Shown: positions 8,431 to 17,061, counted from the first letter of the stretch. The stretch: 64,000 nucleotides of DNA from Exilibacterium tricleocarpae (GCF_007004655.1 NZ_ML660092.1:1-64000), one strand, 5' to 3'. Numbers and translations: made by a program. The notes: a model not told the origin generated them from the sequence alone.

Positions 8431-8910
8431 ATGTCATCGGTTTACGACTTCCAGGCAGACCTGATTTCCGGCGAGCGCGCCGATCTCACCGATTTCAAAG
8501 ACAAGGTGTTATTGATCGTCAACACGGCCAGCAAGTGTGGATTTACACCCCAGTATCAGGGGTTGGAGGCGCTGTATCAGTCCTATAAAGACCGCGGTTT
8601 TGAAATCCTCGGCTTCCCCTGTAATCAATTTGGCAACCAGGAGCCGGGCAACAGCGACGATATCAGCAAATTCTGTGAGTTGAATTTCGGTGTGACCTTT
8701 CCGCTGTTCGCCAAGGTGGCTGTCAACGGCGACGATGCCCATCCACTGTTCAGGCACCTGAAAAGCCAGGCGCGGGGCATCCTGGGTTCACAGCGGATCA
8801 AATGGAACTTCACCAAGTTTCTGGTCAACCGCGAGGGTGAGGTGGTCAAGCGTTTTGCGCCCACCGACAAGCCGGCAGCACTCGCCGGCGCTATTGAGCC
8901 CCTGCTGTAG
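8431..8910 (+). CDS. Glutathione peroxidase (Cys type)
   Basis: A 159-aa thioredoxin-fold peroxidase that reduces H2O2 or organic hydroperoxides with thiols. The catalytic set is visible: Cys36 in NTASKCGFTPQY, Gln70 in NQFGNQEPG, and Trp125/Asn126 in IKWNFTKF. It has Cys rather than selenocysteine, and Cys64 and Cys82 could serve as resolving residues. Length is normal for bacterial GPx/BtuE. There is no signal peptide, so it is cytoplasmic. It sits 26 bases before an OhrR-type regulator on the same strand, which suggests peroxide-controlled expression of the pair. Confidence 0.93.
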   Translation: MSSVYDFQADLISGERADLTDFKDKVLLIVNTASKCGFTPQYQGLEALYQSYKDRGFEILGFPCNQFGNQEPGNSDDISKFCELNFGVTFPLFAKVAVNGDDAHPLFRHLKSQARGILGSQRIKWNFTKFLVNREGEVVKRFAPTDKPAALAGAIEPLL

Positions 8911-8936
8911 CCGCCCGGACCGCAGGAGGCGTTTTA

Positions 8937-9401
8937 ATGTCCGGCGATGATGACCTGGTCGCGCTCGACCGACAATTGTGTTTTATGCTGTACGCCGCCT
9001 CCCGGGCGATGACGCGGGCCTACCAGCCGATGCTGGCGGAGTTGGGGATTACTTATCCGCAGTACCTGGTGTTGATGGTACTGTGGGAGTGGCAGGGCGA
9101 TAGCGAGGTAGAAGCAACTGTCACGGCGCTGGGACGACGCCTGTATCTGGATTCGGGGACTCTCACCCCCCTGCTGAAACGCTTGGAGGGACAGCAGCTG
9201 CTGTGCCGGACTCGCGACCCGCGCGATGAGCGCCGGGTGCTGTTGTCCCTCACCGCGGCGGGCCTGGCCCTGCGGCAGCGGGCGCTCGACTGGCTGCGCC
9301 CCGGTGCGCAGAGTCGCGCAGCGGGTGCTGTCGATGTCGCGGCCCTGCGCCGGCAGCTGCGCTTGTTGTTGGAGCAGCTGCCACAAGCCGGGCAGGGTTA
9401 A
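8937..9401 (+). CDS. ohrR: OhrR-like MarR-family peroxide sensor
   Basis: A 154-aa winged-helix regulator. Cys15 in the N-terminal LCFMLYAASRAMTRAY segment is the position of the organic-hydroperoxide-sensing Cys of OhrR. The text ITYPQYLVLMVLWEW, LYLDSGTLTPLLKRLE and DPRDERRVLLSLT matches the OhrR wing and recognition region. A good ribosome site (AGGAGG at 8926-8931) precedes ATG 8937. OhrR normally represses ohr; no ohr is in the window, and the neighbour is a glutathione peroxidase. I infer autoregulation of a gpx-ohrR operon. The Cys and family assignment are solid; the target set is not. Confidence 0.85.
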   Translation: MSGDDDLVALDRQLCFMLYAASRAMTRAYQPMLAELGITYPQYLVLMVLWEWQGDSEVEATVTALGRRLYLDSGTLTPLLKRLEGQQLLCRTRDPRDERRVLLSLTAAGLALRQRALDWLRPGAQSRAAGAVDVAALRRQLRLLLEQLPQAGQG

Positions 9402-9756
9402 TATGCGAAATATCTATCCTATTTTGACGTAATTAAAGAGTATATATTAGGATATATATCCCATATCTGATTCAAGTGTAGGATGCGTATTGACCCCCGC
9501 TTAGACTACTATTATAGTGGCCGGTACTTGAGAATAATCCATCAGAGTTGGGTCGCAGTATGCATATCTTTCCAGTGCGGGCAGCTTTCATCACGGGCGA
9601 CATACGCTTGTTTCGGGCATCGCTACGACTGCCGCGGTGCGGCAAATAATCCCCCCGTCTCTATCCAACACGACTTACACTATCGAAATTGACGCCGCCT
9701 GCTCATGGCCGGTCGGCGGCAGTTTGAGAAAAACCTTATAAGAGCTGATATTTGTT
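9402..9756. other. Intergenic region before leuA
   Basis: A 355-base region with an AT-rich start holding a perfect 12-bp palindrome GGATATATATCC (9450-9461). Later there is a GCCGCC...GGCGGC stem (near 9693-9719). Two short open frames are present: one from 9483 with a YYY run, and one of 29 codons at 9560-9649 with three Leu codons. Neither has a good ribosome site or a downstream T-run hairpin, so I do not call a leucine attenuator. Confidence 0.5.
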
Positions 9757-11298
9757 ATGAGTAACGACCAATTAGTTATTTTTGACACCACCTTGCGCGA
9801 CGGCGAACAAAGTCCCGGTGCCTCAATGACGCGGGACGAGAAGGTGCGGATTGCCAAAATGCTGGAGAAAATGCGTGTCGATGTCATCGAGGCGGGTTTT
9901 GCCATTGCCAGCCCCGGGGATTTCGAGGCGGTCAAGGCGGTAGCCGAAGCTGTGCGCGACGCGCGGGTATGCAGCCTGGCCCGCGCGGTCGGACCGGATA
10001 TTCTGCGCGCCGGCGAAGCGCTGAAAGGCGCGGCGGCCGGTCGTATCCACACGTTTATTGCCACCTCGCCCATCCATATGAAATACAAGCTGCAAATGGA
10101 GCCGGAACAGGTGCTGGAGCAGGCGGTTATCGCCGTCAAAAAGGCCCGCGACCTGGTGGATGATGTCGAATTTTCCCTCGAGGACGGCAGCCGCTCGGAA
10201 CACGACTTTATGTATCGCATTATCGAGGCTGTTATCGACGCCGGTGCCGGCACCGTGAATATCCCCGACACTGTGGGCTATGGCGAGCCGGGCGAATACG
10301 GCGCCATGTTCAAGCGCGTGATCGACAATGTGCCCAACGCCGACAAGGCGATTTTCTCCACTCATTGCCACAATGATCTCGGCCTGGCGGTGGCCAATTC
10401 CCTGGCGGCGGTAATGAACGGTGTGCGGCAGGTCGAATGTACGATTAACGGCCTGGGTGAGCGGGCGGGCAATGCCTCGCTTGAGGAAATCGTGATGGCG
10501 GTGCGCACCCGCAAGGATATTTTTCCGGTGCAGACCCGTATCGATCCGGCGCATATCGTGCCCACTTCGCGGCTGGTGTCGACCATTACCGGTTTTCCGG
10601 TGCAGCCCAATAAGGCCATTGTCGGCGCCAACGCCTTTGCCCACGAGTCCGGTATCCACCAGGACGGCGTCCTCAAGCACCGCGAGACCTACGAAATCAT
10701 GCGCGCCGAGGATGTCGGTTGGAACACCAACAAACTGGTGCTGGGCAAGCACTCGGGTCGCGCTGCGGTGAAAGCACGCTTCGAGGAACTGGGTATCGTC
10801 TTTGCCGATGCGGGTGAATTCAATGCGGTATTTCAGGCATTCAAGGTGCTGGCGGATAAAAAGCACGAAATTTTCGACGAGGATTTGCAGGCCCTGGTGT
10901 CCGATGCCGGCCAGGAGGCCCGGGAAATCTTCCAGTTCGAAAGTATGGAGGTGCAGTGCAAAACCGGCCAGGCACCCAGTGCGACTATTAGCTTCAGTAT
11001 CCGCGATGCCGTCAAAACCGCCGGGTCCGAGGGCAGCGGACCGGTGGATGCCGTGTTCAAGGCGATCGAGACCGAGGTTCACAGCGGCGCGGATTTAAAA
11101 CTCTATTCGGTCAACGCCATCACTCAGGGCACCGAGGCGCAGGGCGACGTGACGGTGCGACTGGAGCGCGACGGCCATCTGGTCAACGGCGTGGGGGCCG
11201 ACACCGATATCGTTGCCGCCTCGGCTAAAGCCTATTTGAACGCGTTAAATCTGCTAGAATCCGGGGCCAGGCCCCATCCGCAACGCGACGGGGTGTAG
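9757..11298 (+). CDS. leuA: 2-isopropylmalate synthase
   Basis: A 513-aa enzyme joining acetyl-CoA and 2-oxoisovalerate in the first committed step of leucine synthesis. The HMGL-like TIM barrel begins [15 protein letters not shown] and has the metal-binding [15 protein letters not shown] and [14 protein letters not shown]. The C-terminal regulatory domain (about residues 390-500), which binds leucine for feedback inhibition, is complete. Length is typical of the approximately 515-aa form (as in E. coli) rather than the longer 556-aa type. No other leu gene is adjacent, so it is unlinked from leuBCD. It ends 23 bases before the HolD-like gene. Confidence 0.95.
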   Translation: MSNDQLVIFDTTLRDGEQSPGASMTRDEKVRIAKMLEKMRVDVIEAGFAIASPGDFEAVKAVAEAVRDARVCSLARAVGPDILRAGEALKGAAAGRIHTFIATSPIHMKYKLQMEPEQVLEQAVIAVKKARDLVDDVEFSLEDGSRSEHDFMYRIIEAVIDAGAGTVNIPDTVGYGEPGEYGAMFKRVIDNVPNADKAIFSTHCHNDLGLAVANSLAAVMNGVRQVECTINGLGERAGNASLEEIVMAVRTRKDIFPVQTRIDPAHIVPTSRLVSTITGFPVQPNKAIVGANAFAHESGIHQDGVLKHRETYEIMRAEDVGWNTNKLVLGKHSGRAAVKARFEELGIVFADAGEFNAVFQAFKVLADKKHEIFDEDLQALVSDAGQEAREIFQFESMEVQCKTGQAPSATISFSIRDAVKTAGSEGSGPVDAVFKAIETEVHSGADLKLYSVNAITQGTEAQGDVTVRLERDGHLVNGVGADTDIVAASAKAYLNALNLLESGARPHPQRDGV

Positions 11299-11321
11299 CT
11301 ACAGCAGGACGACTCCGCGGC

Positions 11322-12092
11322 GTGGACGACTATCAACGGCAAACCTATTTACAGCATCTCGGCGTAGACAGTTACAGTCCGCGCTGGTTGCTGCCGGGTG
11401 CAGCGCCGTCGCGGGCCTGTCCGCTGCCGCCGGCCGGCGCAGCTTCGGCCGCTCCGGTATCGGCCGCCCCGGTGCTGTCGCCCTCGCCCGTTGCAGAGGC
11501 TGCGTCTACCGCCGCTGTCGAACCTGTTGCCGCGCCAGTGGCCAACCCGACCGAGATAAACCCGCCGGCCACCGCTCCGGTTGCCGATCCGCCGCGGCAG
11601 ACGGCAGTTGCTCCTGTCGCTGCCGAGGTGCCGCGCTTTGCACTGACCGTCTGGCGCATCGGCACTGAACTGCTGGTGATCGATTCCCGCGAGGCGCAAC
11701 TGGCACTACCCACCGACCGGCTGTTGGCGAATATTGTCGCCGCACTTGGCTACCGGTTGCCGCAGTTGCCGAAGGCACAGGTATTGCGTTGGCCGGTGTT
11801 GGAAAACGGCGCAGCCGACCAGGGCGAACAAGAGGCGCGCGAGATGGTACAGGCGTTTCTCCAGGCCCAGGCAGCGCGACAGCCACTTACCCACCTGCTG
11901 GTGATGGGCGAGACGGCCGCCCGTTACGTGCTTGATCAGTCTGTACCCTTCGTTGATATCCTGGGGACTGCGATGCCGGTGGCGCCGCTGTCTGCCGCCG
12001 CCATAGTGGTGCCCAGCCTGGCGGCCATGCTGCAGGACCCGGCGCAAAAAGCCGTGACCTGGCGCGCTGTGCAGCCGCTGCGCCAGCACTGA
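11322..12092 (+). CDS. HolD-like DNA polymerase III psi subunit (putative)
   Basis: A 256-aa protein. The N-terminal RQTYLQHLGVDSYSPRW resembles the start of psi-type proteins encoded next to rimI in pseudomonads. A low-complexity Ala/Pro/Val linker (about residues 30-105) follows. A C-terminal alpha/beta domain (about 110-255) contains LLVMGETAARYVL. Psi bridges chi and the clamp loader and helps contact SSB. The linker is longer than in E. coli HolD (137 aa). The start is GTG 11322. Its stop overlaps the rimI ATG by one base (TGATG), the same arrangement as the Pseudomonas psi gene. The assignment rests mainly on the N-terminal text and gene order. Confidence 0.6.
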   Translation: MDDYQRQTYLQHLGVDSYSPRWLLPGAAPSRACPLPPAGAASAAPVSAAPVLSPSPVAEAASTAAVEPVAAPVANPTEINPPATAPVADPPRQTAVAPVAAEVPRFALTVWRIGTELLVIDSREAQLALPTDRLLANIVAALGYRLPQLPKAQVLRWPVLENGAADQGEQEAREMVQAFLQAQAARQPLTHLLVMGETAARYVLDQSVPFVDILGTAMPVAPLSAAAIVVPSLAAMLQDPAQKAVTWRAVQPLRQH

Positions 12093-12601
12093 TGACCGCC
12101 CCTTCGAACAGTTCCCGAACCTACTCCCGTACCACTGCCAAAGGCGCAGTCGTGATCCTGCGACCCATGACGGCTGCCGATCTGGACGTTGTGGCGGCCA
12201 TCGAAGCCAGCGTTCACAGCCACCCCTGGAGCCGCGACAGCTTTACCAGCAGTCTCGCCGCGGGCCACGATTGCTGGGTGGCGGAGGCCGGCCAGCGGCC
12301 GCTGGGTTACCTGGTGGCCGCCGCCGGCGGCGGTGAGGCCGAGCTGTTGAATATCAGCGTCGCCGCCGCCGACCAAGGGCAGGGTATCGGCGCGGTCTTA
12401 TTGGACTTTGTCGTCGCGCAGGTGGCACCCAAAGCGGAGCTGCTGTTTCTCGAAGTGCGTCCTTCCAATGCCGCCGCTATCGATCTTTATCACTCCCGCG
12501 GTTTCAATGAGGTGGGTGTGCGCCCCAACTATTACCCGCGCGGCGGCGGTCGTGAAGATGCGCTGATCTTTGCCCGGGTGTTGAGCGGCGACGAACACTA
12601 A
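12092..12601 (+). CDS. rimI: Ribosomal protein S18 alanine N-acetyltransferase
   Basis: A 169-aa GNAT acetyltransferase. The acetyl-CoA loop is VAAADQGQGIGAVLLDF (QGQGIG). The RimI signature LEVRPSNAAAIDLYHSRGF and the C-terminal YYPRGGGREDALIFAR are clear, as is HPWSRDSFTSSL near the N terminus. It acetylates the N-terminal Ala of S18. The 30-residue N-terminal extension before ILRPMTAADL is longer than in E. coli RimI (148 aa), so an internal start is possible. The ATG overlaps the stop of the HolD-like gene. Confidence 0.92.
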   Translation: MTAPSNSSRTYSRTTAKGAVVILRPMTAADLDVVAAIEASVHSHPWSRDSFTSSLAAGHDCWVAEAGQRPLGYLVAAAGGGEAELLNISVAAADQGQGIGAVLLDFVVAQVAPKAELLFLEVRPSNAAAIDLYHSRGFNEVGVRPNYYPRGGGREDALIFARVLSGDEH

Positions 12602-12616
12602 GCGGCAATATCCGGG

Positions 12617-13486
12617 CTAGCGCCGCCACAGCCGCAGCGCGGTGCCGCCGCGAAAGATCAGCAGCGAGGTAAAGATCAACACACAGCCGGCGATCTGGTT
12701 GGCGGACATCACCTCGCCCAACAGCAGCGCGCCCAACACCGCGGTCCACACCGGTTCGGCGAGAAAGATCATACTGGCGTGGCTGGGCTTGAGGTGTTGC
12801 AGCGCCGAGGTCTGCAGGGCGAAGCGCAGGCTGGTGGCGATCAGGGCAGCGCACAGCAGCCAAAACCAAGCCGTGGCCGAGGCCTCCCGGGGCCAGGTTT
12901 CGGTGGCCAGCGCCGCAATGGCGCTGATGATGCTGACGGTGAGCAACTGCAGCGTCGCCAGCGGCAAGCTGGGAATGCCCCGTACATAGTGGCTGGACAG
13001 GTTCAGGTGCAGGGCGAAAGCCAGCATAGAGGCGAGAAAATACAACTGGTACGGCGCCAGGTGAAACCCTTGATCCAGCGACAACATGGCGAGGCCGGCC
13101 AGGGCCGGCACCAGTGCGATAACCAGGCCGATACTGATCTTGTCGCCAAACAACAGGCGGCCGAGCACCGGCACCGCCACTACCGCCAGACTGACAATAA
13201 AGGCGCCTTCACCGATGTAGGGCGTGCGATCAATCGCCTGAATCCAGATCAACAGCGCCAGACCCATAACCGCGCCGGTGGTCAGGCTGCGCAGACACTG
13301 CCGGCGCTGCAGGCGGCGCAGGGCCGGCCAGCAAAACAGTGCCAGGGCTGCCGCGGCAATGGCGAAGCGGATAGATAAAAACGCATAGGGCGTAAACCCC
13401 GCCAGGGCGAATTTGGTAAACACCCAGCCGGCGGCGGCCACCAGGGTGACCGCCACCAGTGATAACTCGGCGCGTCGCTCAGTCAT
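12617..13486 (-). CDS. EamA/DMT-family transporter
   Basis: A 289-aa inner-membrane protein with about ten hydrophobic segments in two EamA repeats (about residues 8-138 and 147-283). It is of the RhaT/YdcZ-like drug/metabolite exporter superfamily. The loop ALQHLKPSHASMIFLAEPVW is typical of the second repeat. The substrate cannot be inferred. It converges on rimI with 15 bases between the stops and is followed upstream by the DJ-1-like gene on the same strand (61-base gap). Confidence 0.9.
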   Translation of the reverse strand: MTERRAELSLVAVTLVAAAGWVFTKFALAGFTPYAFLSIRFAIAAAALALFCWPALRRLQRRQCLRSLTTGAVMGLALLIWIQAIDRTPYIGEGAFIVSLAVVAVPVLGRLLFGDKISIGLVIALVPALAGLAMLSLDQGFHLAPYQLYFLASMLAFALHLNLSSHYVRGIPSLPLATLQLLTVSIISAIAALATETWPREASATAWFWLLCAALIATSLRFALQTSALQHLKPSHASMIFLAEPVWTAVLGALLLGEVMSANQIAGCVLIFTSLLIFRGGTALRLWRR

Positions 13487-13547
13487 TCATCTCTCCGCTC
13501 GGGGCTTTCGGCCCCGGCGGCGATAGTGCGAGGGCAGAATACAGAGG

Positions 13548-14240
13548 TTACAGGTCGGGAATAAAATGGGAGATGGCCTGCCAGGTGACCAGCCGCTCCA
13601 TTTGCAAGGTCGCGTACACTTGTTTCGCCTTGGCCGGCGAACTCATCATGCTCAACAAGACCAGTGCGGCCGGATAGCTGATCAGGCTGCCGTTGGCGGT
13701 GATTATAGTGCCATCCACCACGATATTGCGATCCTTTAATACCTTGGCCCTGGGATAGGCCCGTTGCAGGTCGGCCTCGCCGCCGGCCCAGGTGGTGGCC
13801 CGGCGCCCGTCGAGCAGTCCGGCTTTGCCGAGCAGAAAGGCGCCGGAGCAGTTGCTGGCCAGCCACTTGACACGCTCGCCGTGGCGGTGGATAAAGTCGA
13901 TCAGTTGGCGGTTGTTCAGCAGCGGGTTCATATCGTAAGCGCTGGGTACGATCAGGGCGCTCAGGTCGATATCGTCGGCAATCGAGTGGTCCACCTGCAG
14001 GGTTATACCCTCCTCGGTGGTGATGGTGGCGGCGTCGGTCACGCCGATAAATTTGACCTGGTAGGAGGCAAACCAGGACTTGCGCTCGGCGATACCGAAG
14101 ACTTCCGCCGGTGCGATAATATCGCTGGTCAGCACCTTGTCGAACACCAGTATGCCGATGGTGTTGTCGGCCGCGACGGCACTCTGGCAACACAGGTAAA
14201 CCAGTAGCGCCGCTAATAAGCGCTGGCGTAGTTCTCTCAT
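13548..14240 (-). CDS. Exported DJ-1/PfpI-family protein
   Basis: A 230-aa protein with a signal peptide (LLAALLVYLCCQSAVAA, residues about 8-24) and one DJ-1/PfpI domain. The nucleophile elbow is WLASNCSGAFLLGKAG with Cys131. This is the GlxA-type amidase-like domain, but the HTH part found in GlxA regulators is missing. The partner AraC-type regulator lies directly upstream on the same strand (205-base gap), so the sensor and DNA-binding functions are on separate genes. Export to the periplasm is predicted. The reaction is unknown; amidase or glyoxalase activity is possible in the family. Confidence 0.8.
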   Translation of the reverse strand: MRELRQRLLAALLVYLCCQSAVAADNTIGILVFDKVLTSDIIAPAEVFGIAERKSWFASYQVKFIGVTDAATITTEEGITLQVDHSIADDIDLSALIVPSAYDMNPLLNNRQLIDFIHRHGERVKWLASNCSGAFLLGKAGLLDGRRATTWAGGEADLQRAYPRAKVLKDRNIVVDGTIITANGSLISYPAALVLLSMMSSPAKAKQVYATLQMERLVTWQAISHFIPDL

Positions 14241-14445
14241 GATAAAGCTCCTGAAGGGTTACAAATTGTTAGAAGCGGCTTAATCATGGCCAGGCTTTTG
14301 CTTTGGCACTCAATTGCGCCGGACATCGGTTTGTTTGCGTTAAACAATCCCGCGATTTGCCCTGCACAAACGCACACCCAGGGCGACTTATCGCGCGCCT
14401 CGCTACGCCCGGCGGTAGTTAAACAGCTTCCAGGGAGACACGAGC

Positions 14446-15300
14446 CTACCGTCTTGCAGCTCTGCAGGAATTGTATGTTTGCGCCAGTGTGTGTTGGCGG
14501 CGCTTGTGCTGTCGGTACTGGCCGGGCGTTACCTGCATAATAGTCTTGAAGTGCCGGATAAAGTGCGCCTGGTCGTAGAACCCGCAGGCCTGACCGATAT
14601 CTGTGAGGGGGGTGAGAAAGTCCGCTTTCAGGGTTTCGCGGGCCCTGCTCACCTTGAGCAGCAACCCCAGGCGGGCCGGCGCCAGCCCCGCCTGCTGGGA
14701 AAACAGGCGCTCGAGTCGGCGCCGGCTGATACCACTCGAGCGCGCCAGGCTGCTCACGGCCGAATGGGGGCCGGCGAGGGTGTCGATCAGCGGCAGTATC
14801 GAGGTCGGTTGTCGCTCGAATAAGGTGAGGCGGCGCAGCAGCCACTGATTGATCAGCCGCAACCTCTGCGCCGGCGTGGGCGTGCCGACCAGGCGTTCGA
14901 ACAGCGGCGCCGTTTCGGGCAGTAAGTGATCCAGCGGCAGCCAACTGTGTTGCAGTTCCCGCGCCGGCATGCCCCCCAGTAAGGGGTAGGCCCCGGCGGG
15001 GCGAAAACGGATACCGATGGCGTCGATGCTGCCGTTCAGCCCCATCCCCTGCAGCCGATCACCGGCACCCTGGTAGACCAGCCGCGAATCGACCGGGGTC
15101 CGATCGACGGTATAAGGTGCGCCGAAATTGAAAATCAGCCCGGTGCCGCCGTCGGGGTAGAGCTTTTCTGTCCGCGGCGGCAACGGCGACGACCGGTTGC
15201 GGATAAGCCAATAGCACTGGATATAGGGCGCCAGCGCCGCGGGCGGTGCAAAGCGGGCAAAGCCCAAGTGCCGGAGATCGTAACTGGGAACGGGGTACAC
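14446..15300 (-). CDS. AraC-family transcriptional regulator
   Basis: A 284-aa regulator with an N-terminal sensor domain of the DUF6597 type (FAPPAALAPYIQCYWLI near residues 17-33, then PDGGTGLIFNFG). A C-terminal AraC DNA-binding domain with two helix-turn-helix motifs follows (about 175-265; GISRRRLERLFSQQAG and ACGFYDQAHFIRHFKTIM). It probably controls the DJ-1-like and DMT genes that follow on the same strand. The ligand is unknown. Confidence 0.88.
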   Translation of the reverse strand: MYPVPSYDLRHLGFARFAPPAALAPYIQCYWLIRNRSSPLPPRTEKLYPDGGTGLIFNFGAPYTVDRTPVDSRLVYQGAGDRLQGMGLNGSIDAIGIRFRPAGAYPLLGGMPARELQHSWLPLDHLLPETAPLFERLVGTPTPAQRLRLINQWLLRRLTLFERQPTSILPLIDTLAGPHSAVSSLARSSGISRRRLERLFSQQAGLAPARLGLLLKVSRARETLKADFLTPLTDIGQACGFYDQAHFIRHFKTIMQVTPGQYRQHKRRQHTLAQTYNSCRAARR

Positions 15301-15436
15301 GCCTTACCTGCTGATATCTGTGCCTGACGCACCCGGTACTATACCAGCCGCGGCGTTTATTGAAACGGCTGATTTTCCGCTGTAATCCGTTTCCGGGGTG
15401 GCGCGTATAAGTAGCTATAACTGAAGGATAACGGTC

Positions 15437-16045
15437 ATGCTTCTTTCGTTCCGCGACAGTTTTAACGCCACGTTCGGCAAGGTTTTTTTCGATAAGGTTT
15501 CTAACAACTTTTTTCCCAAGTTCTCTAGTGCAGCGCTGGCATTTTTGATGGTGTTGCTGGTGGGGTGCTCCGGTGTGAGTATCAATGATTATCGCTCCAA
15601 CCAGCCCGCGCTGGTGCTGGAGGAGTTTTTCGACGGCAACCTCAGTGCCCACGGGGTGGTAAAAAACCGTTCCGGTAAAGTCATTCGCTACTTCAATGCC
15701 GATATTAAGGCATCGTGGGAAAACGGGGTCGGCACCCTCGATGAGGACTTCCTGTTTGACGACGGTGAAAAACAGCGCCGGGTCTGGACTTTGCGACCGG
15801 CCGGGGAGGGCAGGTATATCGGCACGGCAGGTGATGTGGTGGGCGAAGGGCGGGGCACTGTGGTGGGCAATGCCATGTTTCTGGATTATGTGCTGCGCAT
15901 ACCCTACGGCGACGGCACCCTGGATATCCGCGTCGACGACCGCATGTACCTGGTGTCACCGAACGTGTTGATCAACGAGTCGTCTCTGAGGAAATTCGGT
16001 TTTGAAGTGGGGCGTCTGTTGCTGGTGATCGAGCGGCGACCCTGA
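15437..16045 (+). CDS. DUF3833 lipoprotein
   Basis: A 202-aa protein with a hydrophobic segment ending in the lipobox LLVGC (Cys44), so probably lipidated. The remainder is the DUF3833 domain, recognised from the late block MYLVSPNVLINESSLRKFGF. In many gammaproteobacteria DUF3833 genes sit in the ChrR/RpoE-linked lipid-modification cluster with NTF2-like, SDR, amine-oxidase-like, DUF1365 and Cfa-type genes. The NTF2-like/SDR start of that cluster is at 63.4 kb, 47 kb away from this copy. AGGATAACGG supports ATG 15437, although 30 residues before the hydrophobic stretch is long for a lipoprotein. Confidence 0.75.
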   Translation: MLLSFRDSFNATFGKVFFDKVSNNFFPKFSSAALAFLMVLLVGCSGVSINDYRSNQPALVLEEFFDGNLSAHGVVKNRSGKVIRYFNADIKASWENGVGTLDEDFLFDDGEKQRRVWTLRPAGEGRYIGTAGDVVGEGRGTVVGNAMFLDYVLRIPYGDGTLDIRVDDRMYLVSPNVLINESSLRKFGFEVGRLLLVIERRP

Positions 16046-16247
16046 CCCGGATGTTGCCGAGCAGTAAAGTAACACGGCAACCACCAGCAGCGCACTCTCG
16101 GCGAGAGTTTTCTGCACCGTGGCGATGAATTTGGACACCAGTGCGGCGCGGTCGTAAATCGTCTCCAGCACCACACCCGCGGGCAGCAACTGCTACCAGC
16201 GCGGCGATCGTGCGGGTGACGGTGCGCGAGTTTTCATCTGCCGCGGT
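16044..16247 (-). pseudogene. Decayed fragment of a CzcA/CusA-type RND metal efflux pump
   Basis: Reading the minus strand gives about 65 codons of heavy-metal RND pump text split over frames: DENSRTVTRTIAALV, then LPAGVVLETIYDRAALVSKF plus IATVQKTLAESALLVVAVLL, then LLGNIRVR. This matches the segment of CzcA-type proteins before and into TM2. At least two frameshifts and the loss of both ends make it a remnant. It abuts, and by two bases overlaps, the stop of the DUF3833 gene. No other czc gene is near. Confidence 0.75.
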
Positions 16248-16333
16248 CTTCAATAAAACTTTGATCTGATAAACATTATTCGTGGGCGGTTAGGTGTTCT
16301 ATCGCAGGTATGCTGGTGCAGCGTGCCGGCCGT

Positions 16334-16729
16334 TTAGTAGTACTCGTTTTCCTCATCCACCTGGTCGTTCAATGTCCACAAATCGTACAGGTAGCCCAGA
16401 CCGACAAGACCGAAGGTAAACAGATAGAGAAAACCGGTCAGCCACTTGCCCATATACATTCTGTGAATGCCGAAAAAGCCGAGGAAGACCAACAGAATCC
16501 AGGCAACAGAATAGTCGATAGGGCCCGGCAGAAAACGCCGGTCGGCCTCGCGGTCCATCGACGGAATCAGAAAAAAATCGATAATCCAGCCAATACCGAG
16601 CAACCCCAGGGTGAAAAACCAGAGGGTCCCGGTAACCGGTTTGCCGAAATAGAATCTATGGCAACCCATGAATCCGAAAATCCACGCCAGGTAACCAATG
16701 AGTACGGAGTGAGTGTTGCGACTGGGCAT
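16334..16729 (-). CDS. TM2-domain membrane protein
   Basis: A 131-aa protein with two TM2-type modules, each of two membrane helices separated by a short loop: YLAWIFGFMGCHRFYFGKPV plus the following helix, and LVFLGFFGIHRMYMGKWLTG plus LFTFGLVGLGYLYDL. The G-x-H-R-F/M-Y-x-G-K signatures are clear. The function of the family is unknown. Usual single TM2 proteins are about 70-90 aa, so this is a duplicated form. It is convergent with the DUF3833 gene, with the CzcA remnant between them. Confidence 0.85.
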   Translation of the reverse strand: MPSRNTHSVLIGYLAWIFGFMGCHRFYFGKPVTGTLWFFTLGLLGIGWIIDFFLIPSMDREADRRFLPGPIDYSVAWILLVFLGFFGIHRMYMGKWLTGFLYLFTFGLVGLGYLYDLWTLNDQVDEENEYY

Positions 16730-16844
16730 AATCGTCTCCTGACCTGCTCAAGTGCCTTTTATCTGTTTTGACTCGCTTGACCCCGGCTGTTTTCCACTAT
16801 ATAGCCTCGGTGGGGCGGTGTTTTAATGATGTCTGATTCGTGTC

Positions 16845-17061
16845 CTAGTACTCTGACCAGTAAATCTTTTCACTCCAAAACGGGTCTTGGTGTCCTTAGC
16901 CAGCCCGGTCTCAATCCGGGCATAGCCCTTTGGGACACGCCGTGCATACATCCCTGTAGGCTCTTCGCCAGCGTCCCTGCTGGCGAAGAGCCTACAGGGC
17001 TATGCCTGGATTGAGACCTAAGTGCCATCAAAGTGAAATTATTTTCCGGTCGAAGCACTAG
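16845..17061. repeat. Nested palindromic (MITE-like) element 1
   Basis: Three nested inverted repeats. The outer arms 16845-16874 and 17032-17061 are imperfect (both start from CTAGT). The middle arms 16907-16928 and 16997-17018 are 22 bp with one mismatch. The inner arms 16952-16972 and 16979-16999 are a perfect 21 bp around a six-base loop. Between the left middle arm and the inner hairpin lies ACACG, GT, AT and CATCCCTG in a fixed spacing that recurs in element 2 (46452-46473). There is no coding potential. The surrounding gap 16730-17163 holds no gene. Confidence 0.85.

Noticed and set aside
9483-9692. Possible leader peptide (with a YYY run) and leucine attenuator before leuA
   Set aside because: No ribosome site, few Leu codons, and no hairpin with a T run before leuA.
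16044-16061. Shared 17-base text with 55356-55372 as a repeat family
   Set aside because: One match of this length between two places in 64 kb is not clearly above chance, and flanks differ.
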